This document shows positions 8,378 to 17,072 of a DNA stretch of 64,000 bases, one piece after another; within the stretch, counting starts at the first letter, position 1, and every line of letters starts with the position of its first letter. This DNA comes from Patescibacteria group bacterium (GTDB taxonomy: Bacteria; Patescibacteriota; Microgenomatia; UBA1406; GWC2-37-13): NCBI GenBank assembly GCA_023380935.1, contig JAMCST010000014.1:1-64000 (forward strand), in the 5' to 3' direction. The position numbers and the translations under genes were made by a program. Below the pieces are notes generated by a model. That model saw nothing but the letters and a program-made list of their open reading frames with translations, made no database searches and had not been told where the DNA came from.

Positions 8378-9670
8378 TCATGACGGTGCCACATATCCGG
8401 TATGTAAATAGCGGCATTGTTGACACGGATGATAAAAAGGACATAAAGTCACCCGGCAGTCCACTGGTTTTCCCTCAAGCAGCAGCAGGATCCGGTTGAC
8501 GTGACGCAGTAGCGAGCCCTTCAGATAGATCAGGTCTCCGGACTTAAGCCGCGGTTTGAGCGCCGCGGCCGCCGTTGCCACGTCGTCGACCACCATCACG
8601 TTTTCCCGCGCCATCCCGGATCGGATGGCCGTTTGGGCAGTGTACCGTTGCCACGGCCCGATGGCCACTAAATAATCGATCTTCAGCCGAGCGACCAGGG
8701 CGCCGATCTGGCGGTGTTCGGTCTCCGGATCGGCCAGTTCACCCATCTCGGCCAAAACGGCAAACTTCCTGCCTTTAACGCCCCGTACTGCCGCCAATGT
8801 TTCCAGGCCCGACCGGGTCGAGGCGGGATTAGCGCGCAGGGAGTCGTTAAGGACAATAGTTCCCAACGGTCCGGCTTCCACGCTCATTCGTCCGGGTAAA
8901 GGGACAATGGTTTTAATCACTGCCAGCAAACGGGCAAATGAGACGTTAAACGCCATGATTTTTTGCAGCGTCGCCAACGTCAGCAACCCGGCGGCCAGAT
9001 TAAACGGGTGGTGTTTCCCGATCAGTTTGGTGGTGACAGTGCATTGGTTTGGCAGCCAGCCAAATCCGGCTGCGATGCGAGAGCGGTGCAACGTAAAGCT
9101 GGTGCCGTTTAGGTTCGTCTGAATCTGATCAATCCAAAGATGACAATGGTGGGGGTCGCTGCCATACCAAAGCACCTGGGCTTGGGTGGCCGTGGCCATG
9201 GAACGGACGATCTTATCGTCGTAGTTCAGGATGGCATAGCCGCTTTTGGGTAAGGCGGCCATCAGTTTTTGCTTCTCGGCCACCAGTTTTTCCAGGGAAC
9301 CGAAATGTTCATTGTCGGTGTGCACTGGCGAGATGCCGGTAATAACGGCAAGACAGGGATGGGTGATTTCCAGATGCTGATCCATCTCGCCCGGGTGATC
9401 GACTCCCAACTCAAACAGGGCGAAGCGGGTGCCGGGGCGGACCTTGAGCGCGGTGATCGGGACGTTAAAGGTGGTGTCCAGGTTGGGATCGGTGACCACG
9501 GTTGGCCCGGCGGCCGTCAGCAAAGCATGAAGCACCGCGGCGGTGTTGGTTTTTCCCTGGCTGCCGGTCAGGGCGATCTGGACGGCCGGCATCCGTTTAA
9601 GCCAGTGTTTGGCCAGTCGGCGGCGGATACCGTGAAACAGTCTTTTGTATCGGTTCGGTTGGTACGACAT
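8378..9670 (-). CDS. Mur ligase family protein (MurF-like)
   Basis: ALTGSQGKTNTAAVLHALL (P-loop), FELGVDHPGEMDQHLEITHPCLAVITGISPVHTDNF-like, NDSLRANPASTRSGL. Confidence 0.88.
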   Translation of the reverse strand: MSYQPNRYKRLFHGIRRRLAKHWLKRMPAVQIALTGSQGKTNTAAVLHALLTAAGPTVVTDPNLDTTFNVPITALKVRPGTRFALFELGVDHPGEMDQHLEITHPCLAVITGISPVHTDNEHFGSLEKLVAEKQKLMAALPKSGYAILNYDDKIVRSMATATQAQVLWYGSDPHHCHLWIDQIQTNLNGTSFTLHRSRIAAGFGWLPNQCTVTTKLIGKHHPFNLAAGLLTLATLQKIMAFNVSFARLLAVIKTIVPLPGRMSVEAGPLGTIVLNDSLRANPASTRSGLETLAAVRGVKGRKFAVLAEMGELADPETEHRQIGALVARLKIDYLVAIGPWQRYTAQTAIRSGMARENVMVVDDVATAAAALKPRLKSGDLIYLKGSLLRHVNRILLLLEGKPVDCRVTLCPFYHPCQQCRYLHTGYVAPS

Positions 9671-9675
9671 AACGT

Positions 9676-9703
9676 TATTTCAGTTAATTAATTAACTGAA
9701 ATA
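9676..9703. repeat. 28-bp perfect palindrome TATTTCAGTTAATTAATTAACTGAAATA
   Basis: Between cysS stop and the MurF-like ATG (5 nt from the start codon). Confidence 0.95.
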
Positions 9704-9711
9704 TAGAACGG

Positions 9712-11118
9712 TTATCTTTTCGGTTTGATTTGACAACCGTCGGGTTGGTCTTCGACCAGATAACCGTTTTTTTCGATCTGCCGACGCAGCGCATCGGCTT
9801 GGGCAAAATCACCGTTCTGACGCGCTTGTTGGCGTTGCCGGGCCAGTGCGGTTATCGTTTCCGGAACCTGTGCTTCGGATGCTGCGTCGAGTTTCAAGCC
9901 AAGCACCCGGTCAAACTCATAAAGCAACTCCAGTTTGTCAGCCGAAGGCACATTTGACTTTACCATCTCCCAAGTGACGGCCAGTGCCTGAGGAATCTGG
10001 AAATCGTTAGCCAGTGCCTGGGTAAATTGACGCTGATAAGATTCAAGTTGGGTCAGTTTTTCCCGGGACAAACTGGTGCGCTGGGTTTGTTTTTTCAAGG
10101 CAATGACGGCGTCACGCAGTTTTTGGTACGAAATTTTAGCGTTATTCAGTGCCTCCAGGGAAAACTCCTGACGGGTGCGGTAATGGGCGGTGAGAAAAAA
10201 ATAGCGCAGGTCAAGCGGATCGTAGCCTTGATCGATCAACGAGGATAGGGCCAGGCCGGTTCCCTGTGACTTGGACATCTTGCCGGTTTTCAGGGTTAAG
10301 TGTTCGTTGTGCAGCCAGTAGTGGACAAACGGCTTGTGGTTGGCCGACTCGCTCTGGGCAATCTCATTGGTGTGATGAATGGCGACGTGCTCTACCCCGC
10401 CCATATGGATGTCGATCGTCTCTCCCAGCAGCTCTTTGGCCATCACGCTACACTCGATGTGCCAGCCGGGAAAACCGACTCCCCAGGGCGACGGCCAGGT
10501 TTGCAGGGCGTCGGCGTGTTCGCCCACTTTGAAAAACCACAGGGCAAAGTCGGTGGCGTGTTTTTTCTGCGGATCCTCCACCGTTCCCTTGCCGGCGCCT
10601 GGGCGATTTAGATCGAGTTTCTGCCGGTTAAGTCGGTTGTAATCGGGAAAACGGGAAACGTCGAAATAAATTGCTAGCGGCGTGACGTAGGCCTGGTGGT
10701 TTTCCAACAGGGTTTTGGTCATGGCAATCATGCCGTCGATGTGTTGGGAGGCGCGGGGCGTGTGGGTGGGGGGAAGAATGTTTAGTCGGGTCGTGTCGGT
10801 TTCAAAGATTTTGATATATTTGTCCGCGATTCGTTCGGGACTAAGCTGTTCGCGTTTGGCGGCCTTTTCCATTTTGTCCTCGCCGGAGTCGGCGTCCGAA
10901 GTCAGATGGCCGACGTCGGTGTAGTTGCGGACAAAATCCACCTCGTAGTCAAAATAAACCAGGCTGCGGCGGATCAGATCGGCCATCGTCATGCCGCGCA
11001 GGTTGCCGATGTGTTGAATCCAGTAGACAGTGGGACCGCAGTGGTAAAAAGTCACGCGCGGCGGGTTGATGGGTTTGAATTCCTCCATCTGACGGGTTAA
11101 GGTGTTGAAGAGTTGCAT
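9712..11118 (-). CDS. cysS: Cysteinyl-tRNA synthetase
   Basis: [15 protein letters not shown]...[29 protein letters not shown]. Confidence 0.97.
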   Translation of the reverse strand: MQLFNTLTRQMEEFKPINPPRVTFYHCGPTVYWIQHIGNLRGMTMADLIRRSLVYFDYEVDFVRNYTDVGHLTSDADSGEDKMEKAAKREQLSPERIADKYIKIFETDTTRLNILPPTHTPRASQHIDGMIAMTKTLLENHQAYVTPLAIYFDVSRFPDYNRLNRQKLDLNRPGAGKGTVEDPQKKHATDFALWFFKVGEHADALQTWPSPWGVGFPGWHIECSVMAKELLGETIDIHMGGVEHVAIHHTNEIAQSESANHKPFVHYWLHNEHLTLKTGKMSKSQGTGLALSSLIDQGYDPLDLRYFFLTAHYRTRQEFSLEALNNAKISYQKLRDAVIALKKQTQRTSLSREKLTQLESYQRQFTQALANDFQIPQALAVTWEMVKSNVPSADKLELLYEFDRVLGLKLDAASEAQVPETITALARQRQQARQNGDFAQADALRRQIEKNGYLVEDQPDGCQIKPKR

Positions 11119-11157
11119 AAGACCCAAGGAAAACGGTTGATAAGGTAATGTTGATTA

Positions 11158-11166
11158 ATTATAGCA
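11158..11166 (-). promoter_or_regulatory. Extended -10 (TGCTATAAT) upstream of cysS
   Basis: Minus-strand match to TGNTATAAT. Confidence 0.6.
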
Positions 11167-11202
11167 GACAGGTAAATGTTCACGCGGCAGAGGTTAGTAG
11201 GT

Positions 11203-11502
11203 TCAGTAATAAACAGGTGTACCAGCGGATATTGTAGCAGTTCCGATTTTGACTATTCTTACTATTTCCCAACCTTTGTATATCTGTATAACATGTCCTT
11301 GTTGATGTTCTCCCGGTCTTGGTGTCGTTTTAGGTCGACTGATCCAAAGAGTATAACCCGGAGGCACTTTTCCAATTCCTTCGGCATTCGGTCCGCAGTG
11401 TTGGAAAATCATTGTCCCGTTCTGTAATACGAAAAATGGTTCACTTGGTTCGATGGGTTTAGGAACCACAAGACTGAGTTGATACGGTCCTTCTACCTTC
11501 AT
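11203..11502 (-). CDS. Hypothetical protein (99 aa)
   Basis: Isolated ORF with protein-like composition; no domain recognised. Confidence 0.5.
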   Translation of the reverse strand: MKVEGPYQLSLVVPKPIEPSEPFFVLQNGTMIFQHCGPNAEGIGKVPPGYTLWISRPKTTPRPGEHQQGHVIQIYKGWEIVRIVKIGTATISAGTPVYY

Positions 11503-11624
11503 AGTTAAAATTCAGCGACAGAAATTCTTATATGAATTCTATCAAATTATCCGTTTAATACAATCCGTATTCTATTTTTGTGGTCTATAGTCCGTTGCGT
11601 CCGTTTCCCTATTTATTTACGATA

Positions 11625-11650
11625 TTTTCAGTTAATTAATTAACTGAAAA
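11625..11650. repeat. 26-bp perfect palindrome TTTTCAGTTAATTAATTAACTGAAAA
   Basis: Ends 5 nt before the ATG of the TrpR-like gene. Confidence 0.95.
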
Positions 11651-11655
11651 CAAAC

Positions 11656-12099
11656 ATGGTATACGTATCCAAGAAAAAACTGCCAGATCAGATTTGGGAG
11701 AAAATTTACCAGGTGTTTCTGAAAGTGATGGACAGTTCGGTGAATGCGGGGAAATTTCACGAGTGTGTTGATGAGATATTCAGCCCCAGCGAAAAGATCA
11801 TGATTGCCAAACGCATTACCGTCATTTACCTGTTAGTTAAAGGCGTTGATCCGCCGATCATCGCTGACACCGTTAAGGTGTCCACGGCCACGGTGGCCAA
11901 GTTTGCCTTGTTGAGTTTTCAGCCAAACAGTCGGTTGGCGGAGTTAATGCGCTCGCTATTGAAAAAAGAAAAACTGGCTAATTTTTTCGAAAACCTGGCT
12001 GTGGATTTGTTGGTGCGTCCCGGGGTAAAACACGGAAACTACAGACGGTTTTGGGAACACGAAAAACACAAGCGGTTCAGGAACGCTACCGGCCTTTAG
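11656..12099 (+). CDS. TrpR/YerC-superfamily-like transcriptional regulator
   Basis: FSPSEKIMIAKRITVIYLLVKGVDPPIIADTVKVSTATVAKFALL resembles the Trp-repressor helix-turn-helix. Confidence 0.75.
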   Translation: MVYVSKKKLPDQIWEKIYQVFLKVMDSSVNAGKFHECVDEIFSPSEKIMIAKRITVIYLLVKGVDPPIIADTVKVSTATVAKFALLSFQPNSRLAELMRSLLKKEKLANFFENLAVDLLVRPGVKHGNYRRFWEHEKHKRFRNATGL

Positions 12100-12113
12100 T
12101 TAATTAATTAACT
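12098..12113. repeat. Third palindrome copy, 16-bp perfect core AGTTAATTAATTAACT overlapping the TrpR-like stop codon
   Basis: ttTAGTTAATTAATTAACTGAAA; one C missing from the left arm relative to the other copies. Confidence 0.9.
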
Positions 12114-12154
12114 GAAACAATTGATTTATTCGTTTCAGATAGTAAAATAGGCAC

Positions 12155-12358
12155 ATGGAGAAAGCGATCTTCTCTCATAACTGGCAAGACGAATATGTGG
12201 AAGGTCAAATTAAAGGAAATGATGGGACTTGGTTAAAACCCGGTCTGTTATTACAGTGTCCATATCAGACAGCCTTGCTTTGGGGTAGAAACGGAATACT
12301 ACGTCAACAAATTCGCCGACAAGCCGCCCATGACTTGTGGGTTTTTCACAGAAACTGA
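12155..12358 (+). CDS. Hypothetical small protein (67 aa)
   Basis: ORF only; 3' end includes hairpin-like ACAAG...CTTGTGGGTTTTT. Confidence 0.3.
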   Translation: MEKAIFSHNWQDEYVEGQIKGNDGTWLKPGLLLQCPYQTALLWGRNGILRQQIRRQAAHDLWVFHRN

Positions 12359-12438
12359 TGGGAATCAGCCACAATCTGCGATGTCAGGCCAATTGGCAAA
12401 ATTCCAGCGATCGACGGTTATACAATCTTTCCCCAGCT

Positions 12439-12447
12439 TGTTATAAT
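12439..12447 (+). promoter_or_regulatory. Extended -10 (TGTTATAAT) upstream of tRNA-Pro
   Basis: 13 nt before the tRNA 5' end. Confidence 0.6.
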
Positions 12448-12460
12448 ATACAAATTACCA

Positions 12461-12534
12461 CGGGGTATAGTTCAGATGGCTAGAACACACGGTTCGGGAC
12501 CGTGAGGTCGTGAGTTCAAGTCTCACTACCCCGA
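12461..12534 (+). tRNA. tRNA-Pro (anticodon CGG)
   Basis: Cloverleaf: CGGGGTA/TACCCCG acceptor, CACGG-TTCGGGA-CCGTG anticodon arm, GTGAG-TTCAAGT-CTCAC T arm. Confidence 0.95.
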
Positions 12535-12568
12535 CTAGTTATTAATTCAGAATCGAGTTGTCCTTAAT

Positions 12569-12907
12569 ATGATAGATAAATGTCCAGATTGCAAAGGTAC
12601 ACTAGAGAAAGGCTGCGTAATAGATCATACTTACGGAAGTGCACTCGTGCAAAGGTACGCCAAGGCGGAGGTTCCCACAACGCCCTTAAAATTAATGATG
12701 GGGATGCACGAAACTGATTTTAACGATGTCCGGAGAGTAACGACATATCGCTGTACTCAGTGCAACAGACTTTTTCAATACGCCCAGAGTTTCGTCATAG
12801 TTCCTAATCTGGGTGTACGAAACAGGAATGTTATAGCGATCATTTTCGGGGTCGTTTTTGCAATTATGATCTTAGGGTTTTTGTCGGCATTTATTTTTTC
12901 AAAGTAA
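12569..12907 (+). CDS. Zinc-ribbon protein with C-terminal TM helix
   Basis: CPDC...CTQC pairs, hydrophobic C-terminal segment VIAIIFGVVFAIMILGFLSAFIF. Confidence 0.6.
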   Translation: MIDKCPDCKGTLEKGCVIDHTYGSALVQRYAKAEVPTTPLKLMMGMHETDFNDVRRVTTYRCTQCNRLFQYAQSFVIVPNLGVRNRNVIAIIFGVVFAIMILGFLSAFIFSK

Positions 12908-13033
12908 TGGCAGTGATTTTTAATGTGGCAAATATAGTGTAAAAAGCTCGTCGCTTGACATCTTATTCCTCTTTGTCTATTATCAGTTAATCATAGAAAT
13001 AACGACAGAAATAAGCAATCGGTCAAAACAACC

Positions 13034-13786
13034 ATGACAGTACCGATTCAACCACAATCCTTTACTCCGTCTCCAGAGGCGTCTCCGATCCGATCAGAGG
13101 CACCGCCACAGGCTCCTGATCTAAGTGAATTACGCCAGCGATTTAGTCTGGCCCAAGCCAATTTTGATCGAGCCAAAGACAATCTTTTAGCGCGCGAATT
13201 TCCCCTTAGGCAAGCCGAGGCACAGGAATTAAGAGGCGTAGTGGGTTCGCCAGCCACAGAAGCAGATATTTTAAAGATTGTTTCTGATTTTGAGCGGGGA
13301 GAACGTGTTCAAGCTGATCATCCTGCAGTAAAAGAAGTAAGAAGACGAAGGAACGCCGGCGAAACAATGGATCAGATTAAAGCAACGGCACAAGAGACTA
13401 TCAATAAACGGACTAGGGCGAACGCTATTCTTAGAGTTGCAATGGCAATGGAAAAACCAACAAACGCTGTACCGATTATACCTGGCGTTACAGATGAAGT
13501 TAAGGCCAGGATCGCCGCTGGAGAATCTCGTGAGTCAATTATGGTCGCAGCTCAAGCCGCTGTTGATGGCTATAAAAGGGTTGATCAACAAAGACAAGCG
13601 TTGGCATGGACAGAAGCGAGAATTGCTGGTATAAAGCAGGAACAGCAGCGGGTGATTGATGCCCGGCGACAGGCGTTGGGCGCAACAGACGCTGATCAAT
13701 TAGGGCAGATAAGAACGAAGCTGGCGTCGACAAGTGGGGTTTCATCTTTACCACAGGTGACCGCCAAATATCCCGGAAAACAATAA
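13034..13786 (+). CDS. Hypothetical Ala/Gln/Arg-rich helical protein
   Basis: Long ORF; no domain recognised. Confidence 0.55.
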   Translation: MTVPIQPQSFTPSPEASPIRSEAPPQAPDLSELRQRFSLAQANFDRAKDNLLAREFPLRQAEAQELRGVVGSPATEADILKIVSDFERGERVQADHPAVKEVRRRRNAGETMDQIKATAQETINKRTRANAILRVAMAMEKPTNAVPIIPGVTDEVKARIAAGESRESIMVAAQAAVDGYKRVDQQRQALAWTEARIAGIKQEQQRVIDARRQALGATDADQLGQIRTKLASTSGVSSLPQVTAKYPGKQ

Positions 13787-13807
13787 TCTGAATATTGTTT
13801 ATATTCC

Positions 13808-14329
13808 CTATTGTTTTCCCGACGCCGGTTTGACTTCGGCCTGTTCGCGCTTGGCGACTTTTTTGGGAGAAAAAATTGAACGGCGTTCTTTGCCGTGCGG
13901 GACTTCGGCCGGCGTTTGGTTGGCCGCTTCTTGGGCGCGTTTTTTCTTTTCCGCCTTTTCCCACTCTTCTTTTCTTTTTTTCTCGAGCAGTTCCTGCTTT
14001 TTTTCCTGAAGGACTTTTTCCTCACCCGACTTGACCAGTTGGAACAAACGGTTACGCAGCATGTCGGCTTTGGCTTTGTCTTGGTTTTGATAGCGTTGTT
14101 GGAGTTTTTCCAGGTCAAGCGGAGTGTGGCGCTGATTTTGCTTATTGCCGCCTTCCGGCTTTTCCACCCCTTTGTCGCCGGATTGGTTGTTAGCCGGCTT
14201 AACCGCCTTTTCCAGGATTTTAACCGGATTGAAGGTCTGTTTGACCGCCTGAGTTGACTGTTTGACAGTCGTTTTGCCCAGTTCGGCCAGCTGCTCGAAG
14301 GTGTCGGACCAAAATGAACCTTTAGGCAT
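13808..14329 (-). CDS. Lys/Glu-rich coiled-coil protein (possible DUF5660-like CPR protein)
   Basis: Long charged helix in C-terminal half; family assignment from memory, tentative. Confidence 0.6.
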   Translation of the reverse strand: MPKGSFWSDTFEQLAELGKTTVKQSTQAVKQTFNPVKILEKAVKPANNQSGDKGVEKPEGGNKQNQRHTPLDLEKLQQRYQNQDKAKADMLRNRLFQLVKSGEEKVLQEKKQELLEKKRKEEWEKAEKKKRAQEAANQTPAEVPHGKERRSIFSPKKVAKREQAEVKPASGKQ

Positions 14330-14361
14330 AATGGTTAAGTTAGGTAATTAGGTTAATTTGT

Positions 14362-14661
14362 TTAAATTCCCAACATCGCTTTCCCCTTTGGGCTAATCTT
14401 ATCCATGGTCCAGGGCGGGTCAAATACGAGCTTGATCTTTAACTGTTTAACCCCGATCTCTTTTAGTTTAGCGCGAATCTCGTCTTCAATCAAGGAAAAC
14501 AGCGGACAGCCGATGGTTGTCAAAGTCATGGTCAACTGCACTTGTTTTTTCGGGAAAACTTTGATATGATAGACTAATCCTAGATCGACGATTGAGATAT
14601 TGAGCTCCGGATCAAATACCTCCAGCAATTTATCTTTAATCAACTTAGCGGTAAATGTCAT
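14362..14661 (-). CDS. MIP18/SufT-family (DUF59) protein
   Basis: LLEVFDPELNISIVDLGLVYHIKV...MTLTTIGCPLFSLIEDEI...DPPWTMDKIS. Confidence 0.88.
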   Translation of the reverse strand: MTFTAKLIKDKLLEVFDPELNISIVDLGLVYHIKVFPKKQVQLTMTLTTIGCPLFSLIEDEIRAKLKEIGVKQLKIKLVFDPPWTMDKISPKGKAMLGI

Positions 14662-14712
14662 TTATCCAGTATAATGAATTAAAAATCAGGAATTTTAATA
14701 TTTATTAAATTT

Positions 14713-16428
14713 ATGAATCTATATAAACTGCGTTTTTTGTCGCTCGGCGGCATCGTCGGCGTGACAAAAAACATGTATGTCTATGAATTATACAAAAACG
14801 TCAACGCCAAAACGATACCGAACAAATCGGCCGGAAGCGAAAACTACCAACTCCAGGACATCGTGATTGTCGACTGCGGCATCGGTTTTCCCCAGGAAAA
14901 AGAACTTGGGGTCGACTTCGTCATTCCCGACATTGGTTATCTGGAGGACAAAGTCGACAAAATTAGGGCGGTTTTGCTTACCCATGGCCATGAAGACCAT
15001 ATCACCGCTCTACCCTACCACTACGACAAACTTGGCCGTCCGCCGATCTACGCCAGCCGGCTGACCGCGGGGTTTTTAACGAGCAAGTTTAAGGAATTCG
15101 GCCAGAGCGTGGCGATTAAACAAATTGAGTACCGCAAGGATTATCGGTTTGGCGAGATCAGCGCCCGCTTTATCCATGTCACCCACTCGATTCCCGACGC
15201 CACTCATATTCTGCTTAAGACACCGGTGGGCAGCATCTATCACGGTGCGGATTTCAAGTTGGACCTGATGCCCCCCTACGGCGACCCGCCGGACTTTTAC
15301 GAAATTGCCCGAGCCGGTGAAGATAAATTGCTTTGTCTGTTATCCGACAGCCTGGGGGCCGAACGGGAAGGCCTGGCTTTGTCCGAAGCGGTGGTGGGTC
15401 AGACCTTTGAGGACGAGATGCGCAAAACCAAAGGTAAATTTATTATGACGACCTTTTCCTCAAACATTTCCCGGATCCGTCAGTGCGTCGAGGCGGCCAT
15501 CAAGTTTAACCGAAAGATTGTCTTTATGGGTCGGTCAATGCGGGAAAATACCACTTTGGCACAGGGGATCAATTATCTGCCCATTCCCCACAGTCTGTTT
15601 GGCAAGGAACAGGAGATTGTCCGACTGCCTCCCAACCGCGTCTGTTTGATTGTGGCCGGGTCGCAGGGGCAGTATAACTCTGCCCTGGCCAAAATCGCCC
15701 ATAATCAAAACAAGAGTATCAAGATTAAAACGGGCGACAAGGTGTTATTCTCCTCGGATCCGATTCCGGGCAACGAGAACGAGGTCTATGCCTTGATCGA
15801 GGAACTGGCGCTGCGCGGCGCCGATGTCGTTTACAGCGATATTCAGGATCAGCTGCACGCCTCCGGCCACGGCAACCGAGAAGATCTCAAATACCTGATT
15901 CGTCTCACCAAACCCAAATATCTGATCCCGATCGGGGGCACAATCCGTCATCAACGCCAATATCAGCAGATTGCCCAGGACCTCGGTTATGCCAAGGATA
16001 AAATCCTCCTGCTCCAGGAGGGCGAGGCGGTCGTGTTTACCTCCGATCACGCCCAGACCGACGTCGGAGTGGAAACGGACAATATTTACGTCGACGCTTA
16101 CGGGGTCGGCGATGTGGGTAACGTGATCCTGCGCGATCGCAAAACCCTTTCTTTTGAAGGGATGGTGGTGGCAGTGGTGACGATCGACAAGCAGGGACAT
16201 TTGTTAAGTCCGGCCCGGGTGATTACGCGCGGCTTTGTATTTGAGAAAGCCGAACCGGTCCTGATGGCCGGCGCGCTGGCAACCATCAAACACGGACTGT
16301 CCGGACAATCAGGAATCCAGATGGATATCACCGGACTGAAAAGAAAATTGGTAGCGCAGTTGGAAGATTATTTCTTTAAGGAGACCGGCCGCCGGCCGCT
16401 CTTAATGGTCGAGATAATTCAGGTCTAG
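14713..16428 (+). CDS. rnj: Ribonuclease J
   Basis: LRFLSLGGIVGVTKNMYVYE, LTHGHEDHITALPY, SDSLGAEREG, SGHGNREDLKYLI. Confidence 0.95.
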   Translation: MNLYKLRFLSLGGIVGVTKNMYVYELYKNVNAKTIPNKSAGSENYQLQDIVIVDCGIGFPQEKELGVDFVIPDIGYLEDKVDKIRAVLLTHGHEDHITALPYHYDKLGRPPIYASRLTAGFLTSKFKEFGQSVAIKQIEYRKDYRFGEISARFIHVTHSIPDATHILLKTPVGSIYHGADFKLDLMPPYGDPPDFYEIARAGEDKLLCLLSDSLGAEREGLALSEAVVGQTFEDEMRKTKGKFIMTTFSSNISRIRQCVEAAIKFNRKIVFMGRSMRENTTLAQGINYLPIPHSLFGKEQEIVRLPPNRVCLIVAGSQGQYNSALAKIAHNQNKSIKIKTGDKVLFSSDPIPGNENEVYALIEELALRGADVVYSDIQDQLHASGHGNREDLKYLIRLTKPKYLIPIGGTIRHQRQYQQIAQDLGYAKDKILLLQEGEAVVFTSDHAQTDVGVETDNIYVDAYGVGDVGNVILRDRKTLSFEGMVVAVVTIDKQGHLLSPARVITRGFVFEKAEPVLMAGALATIKHGLSGQSGIQMDITGLKRKLVAQLEDYFFKETGRRPLLMVEIIQV

Positions 16429-16451
16429 TGAGGTAGAATTGATGATTGTCT

Positions 16452-17072
16452 ATGGCTACCCTACCACCCAGTCTAAAAAAGATTGCATTTTTCCTGGAAC
16501 GGCTGCCGGGCATCGGCGAAAAAACCGCCAACCGGCTGGCGTTTTACCTGTTGCGGCTGCCGGAAAAAGATCTGCAGGACTTTGCCGTCGAGATCAATCA
16601 GCTTAAAGCCAGGACCAAACGCTGCCGCGTCTGTCTCAATCTGACCGAAGCCGATGTTTGCGACATCTGCAGTGACAGACAGCGTGACCAGGGAGTAATT
16701 ACGGTGGTGGAAAGCGTGCTCGACATTTTGTCTTTGGAAACCGGCAATATCTACCAGGGAGTCTATCATGTTCTGCACGGCCGGATCGACCCGCTCAACA
16801 ACATCGGCCCGGACGACATCTTCATCGCCGCCCTGATCAAGCGGATCCAGCAGGACGGCAAGATTAAGGAAGTGATTCTGGCCACCAATCCGGACATGGA
16901 AGGTGAGGCAACGGCGATGTATATCCGGGATAAGATTAAAGAGTTAAAGGGTTTGCAAGTTAAAGAGTTGAAGATTACGCGGCTGGGTTACGGTCTGCCG
17001 ATGGGCGCCAGTCTGGAGTATGCCGACTATATGACACTGAAAAAATCGCTGGAAAACCGCAGCCGTTATTAA
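16452..17072 (+). CDS. recR: Recombination protein RecR
   Basis: LPGIGEKTANRLAFYLL, Cys4 zinc finger CRVCLNLTEADVCDIC, TOPRIM, GLPMGASLEYAD. Confidence 0.96.
   Translation: MATLPPSLKKIAFFLERLPGIGEKTANRLAFYLLRLPEKDLQDFAVEINQLKARTKRCRVCLNLTEADVCDICSDRQRDQGVITVVESVLDILSLETGNIYQGVYHVLHGRIDPLNNIGPDDIFIAALIKRIQQDGKIKEVILATNPDMEGEATAMYIRDKIKELKGLQVKELKITRLGYGLPMGASLEYADYMTLKKSLENRSRY
16933..16975 (+). repeat. Degenerate octamer repeat in frame within recR
   Basis: agattaa agagttaa agggtttg caagttaa agagttga ag; encodes KIKELKGLQVKELK. Confidence 0.6.

Noticed and set aside
11091-11118. GGGTTAAGGTGTTGAAGAGTTGC resembling the octamer repeat at the cysS 5' end
   Set aside because: It is the antisense of conserved CysRS N-terminal codons ([10 protein letters not shown]), so the similarity is explained by coding constraint.
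14330-14360. GGTTAAGTTAGGTAATTAGGTTAATTTG resembling a repeat
   Set aside because: Short AT-rich intergenic segment; unit length and content do not match the GRGTTRA octamers well.
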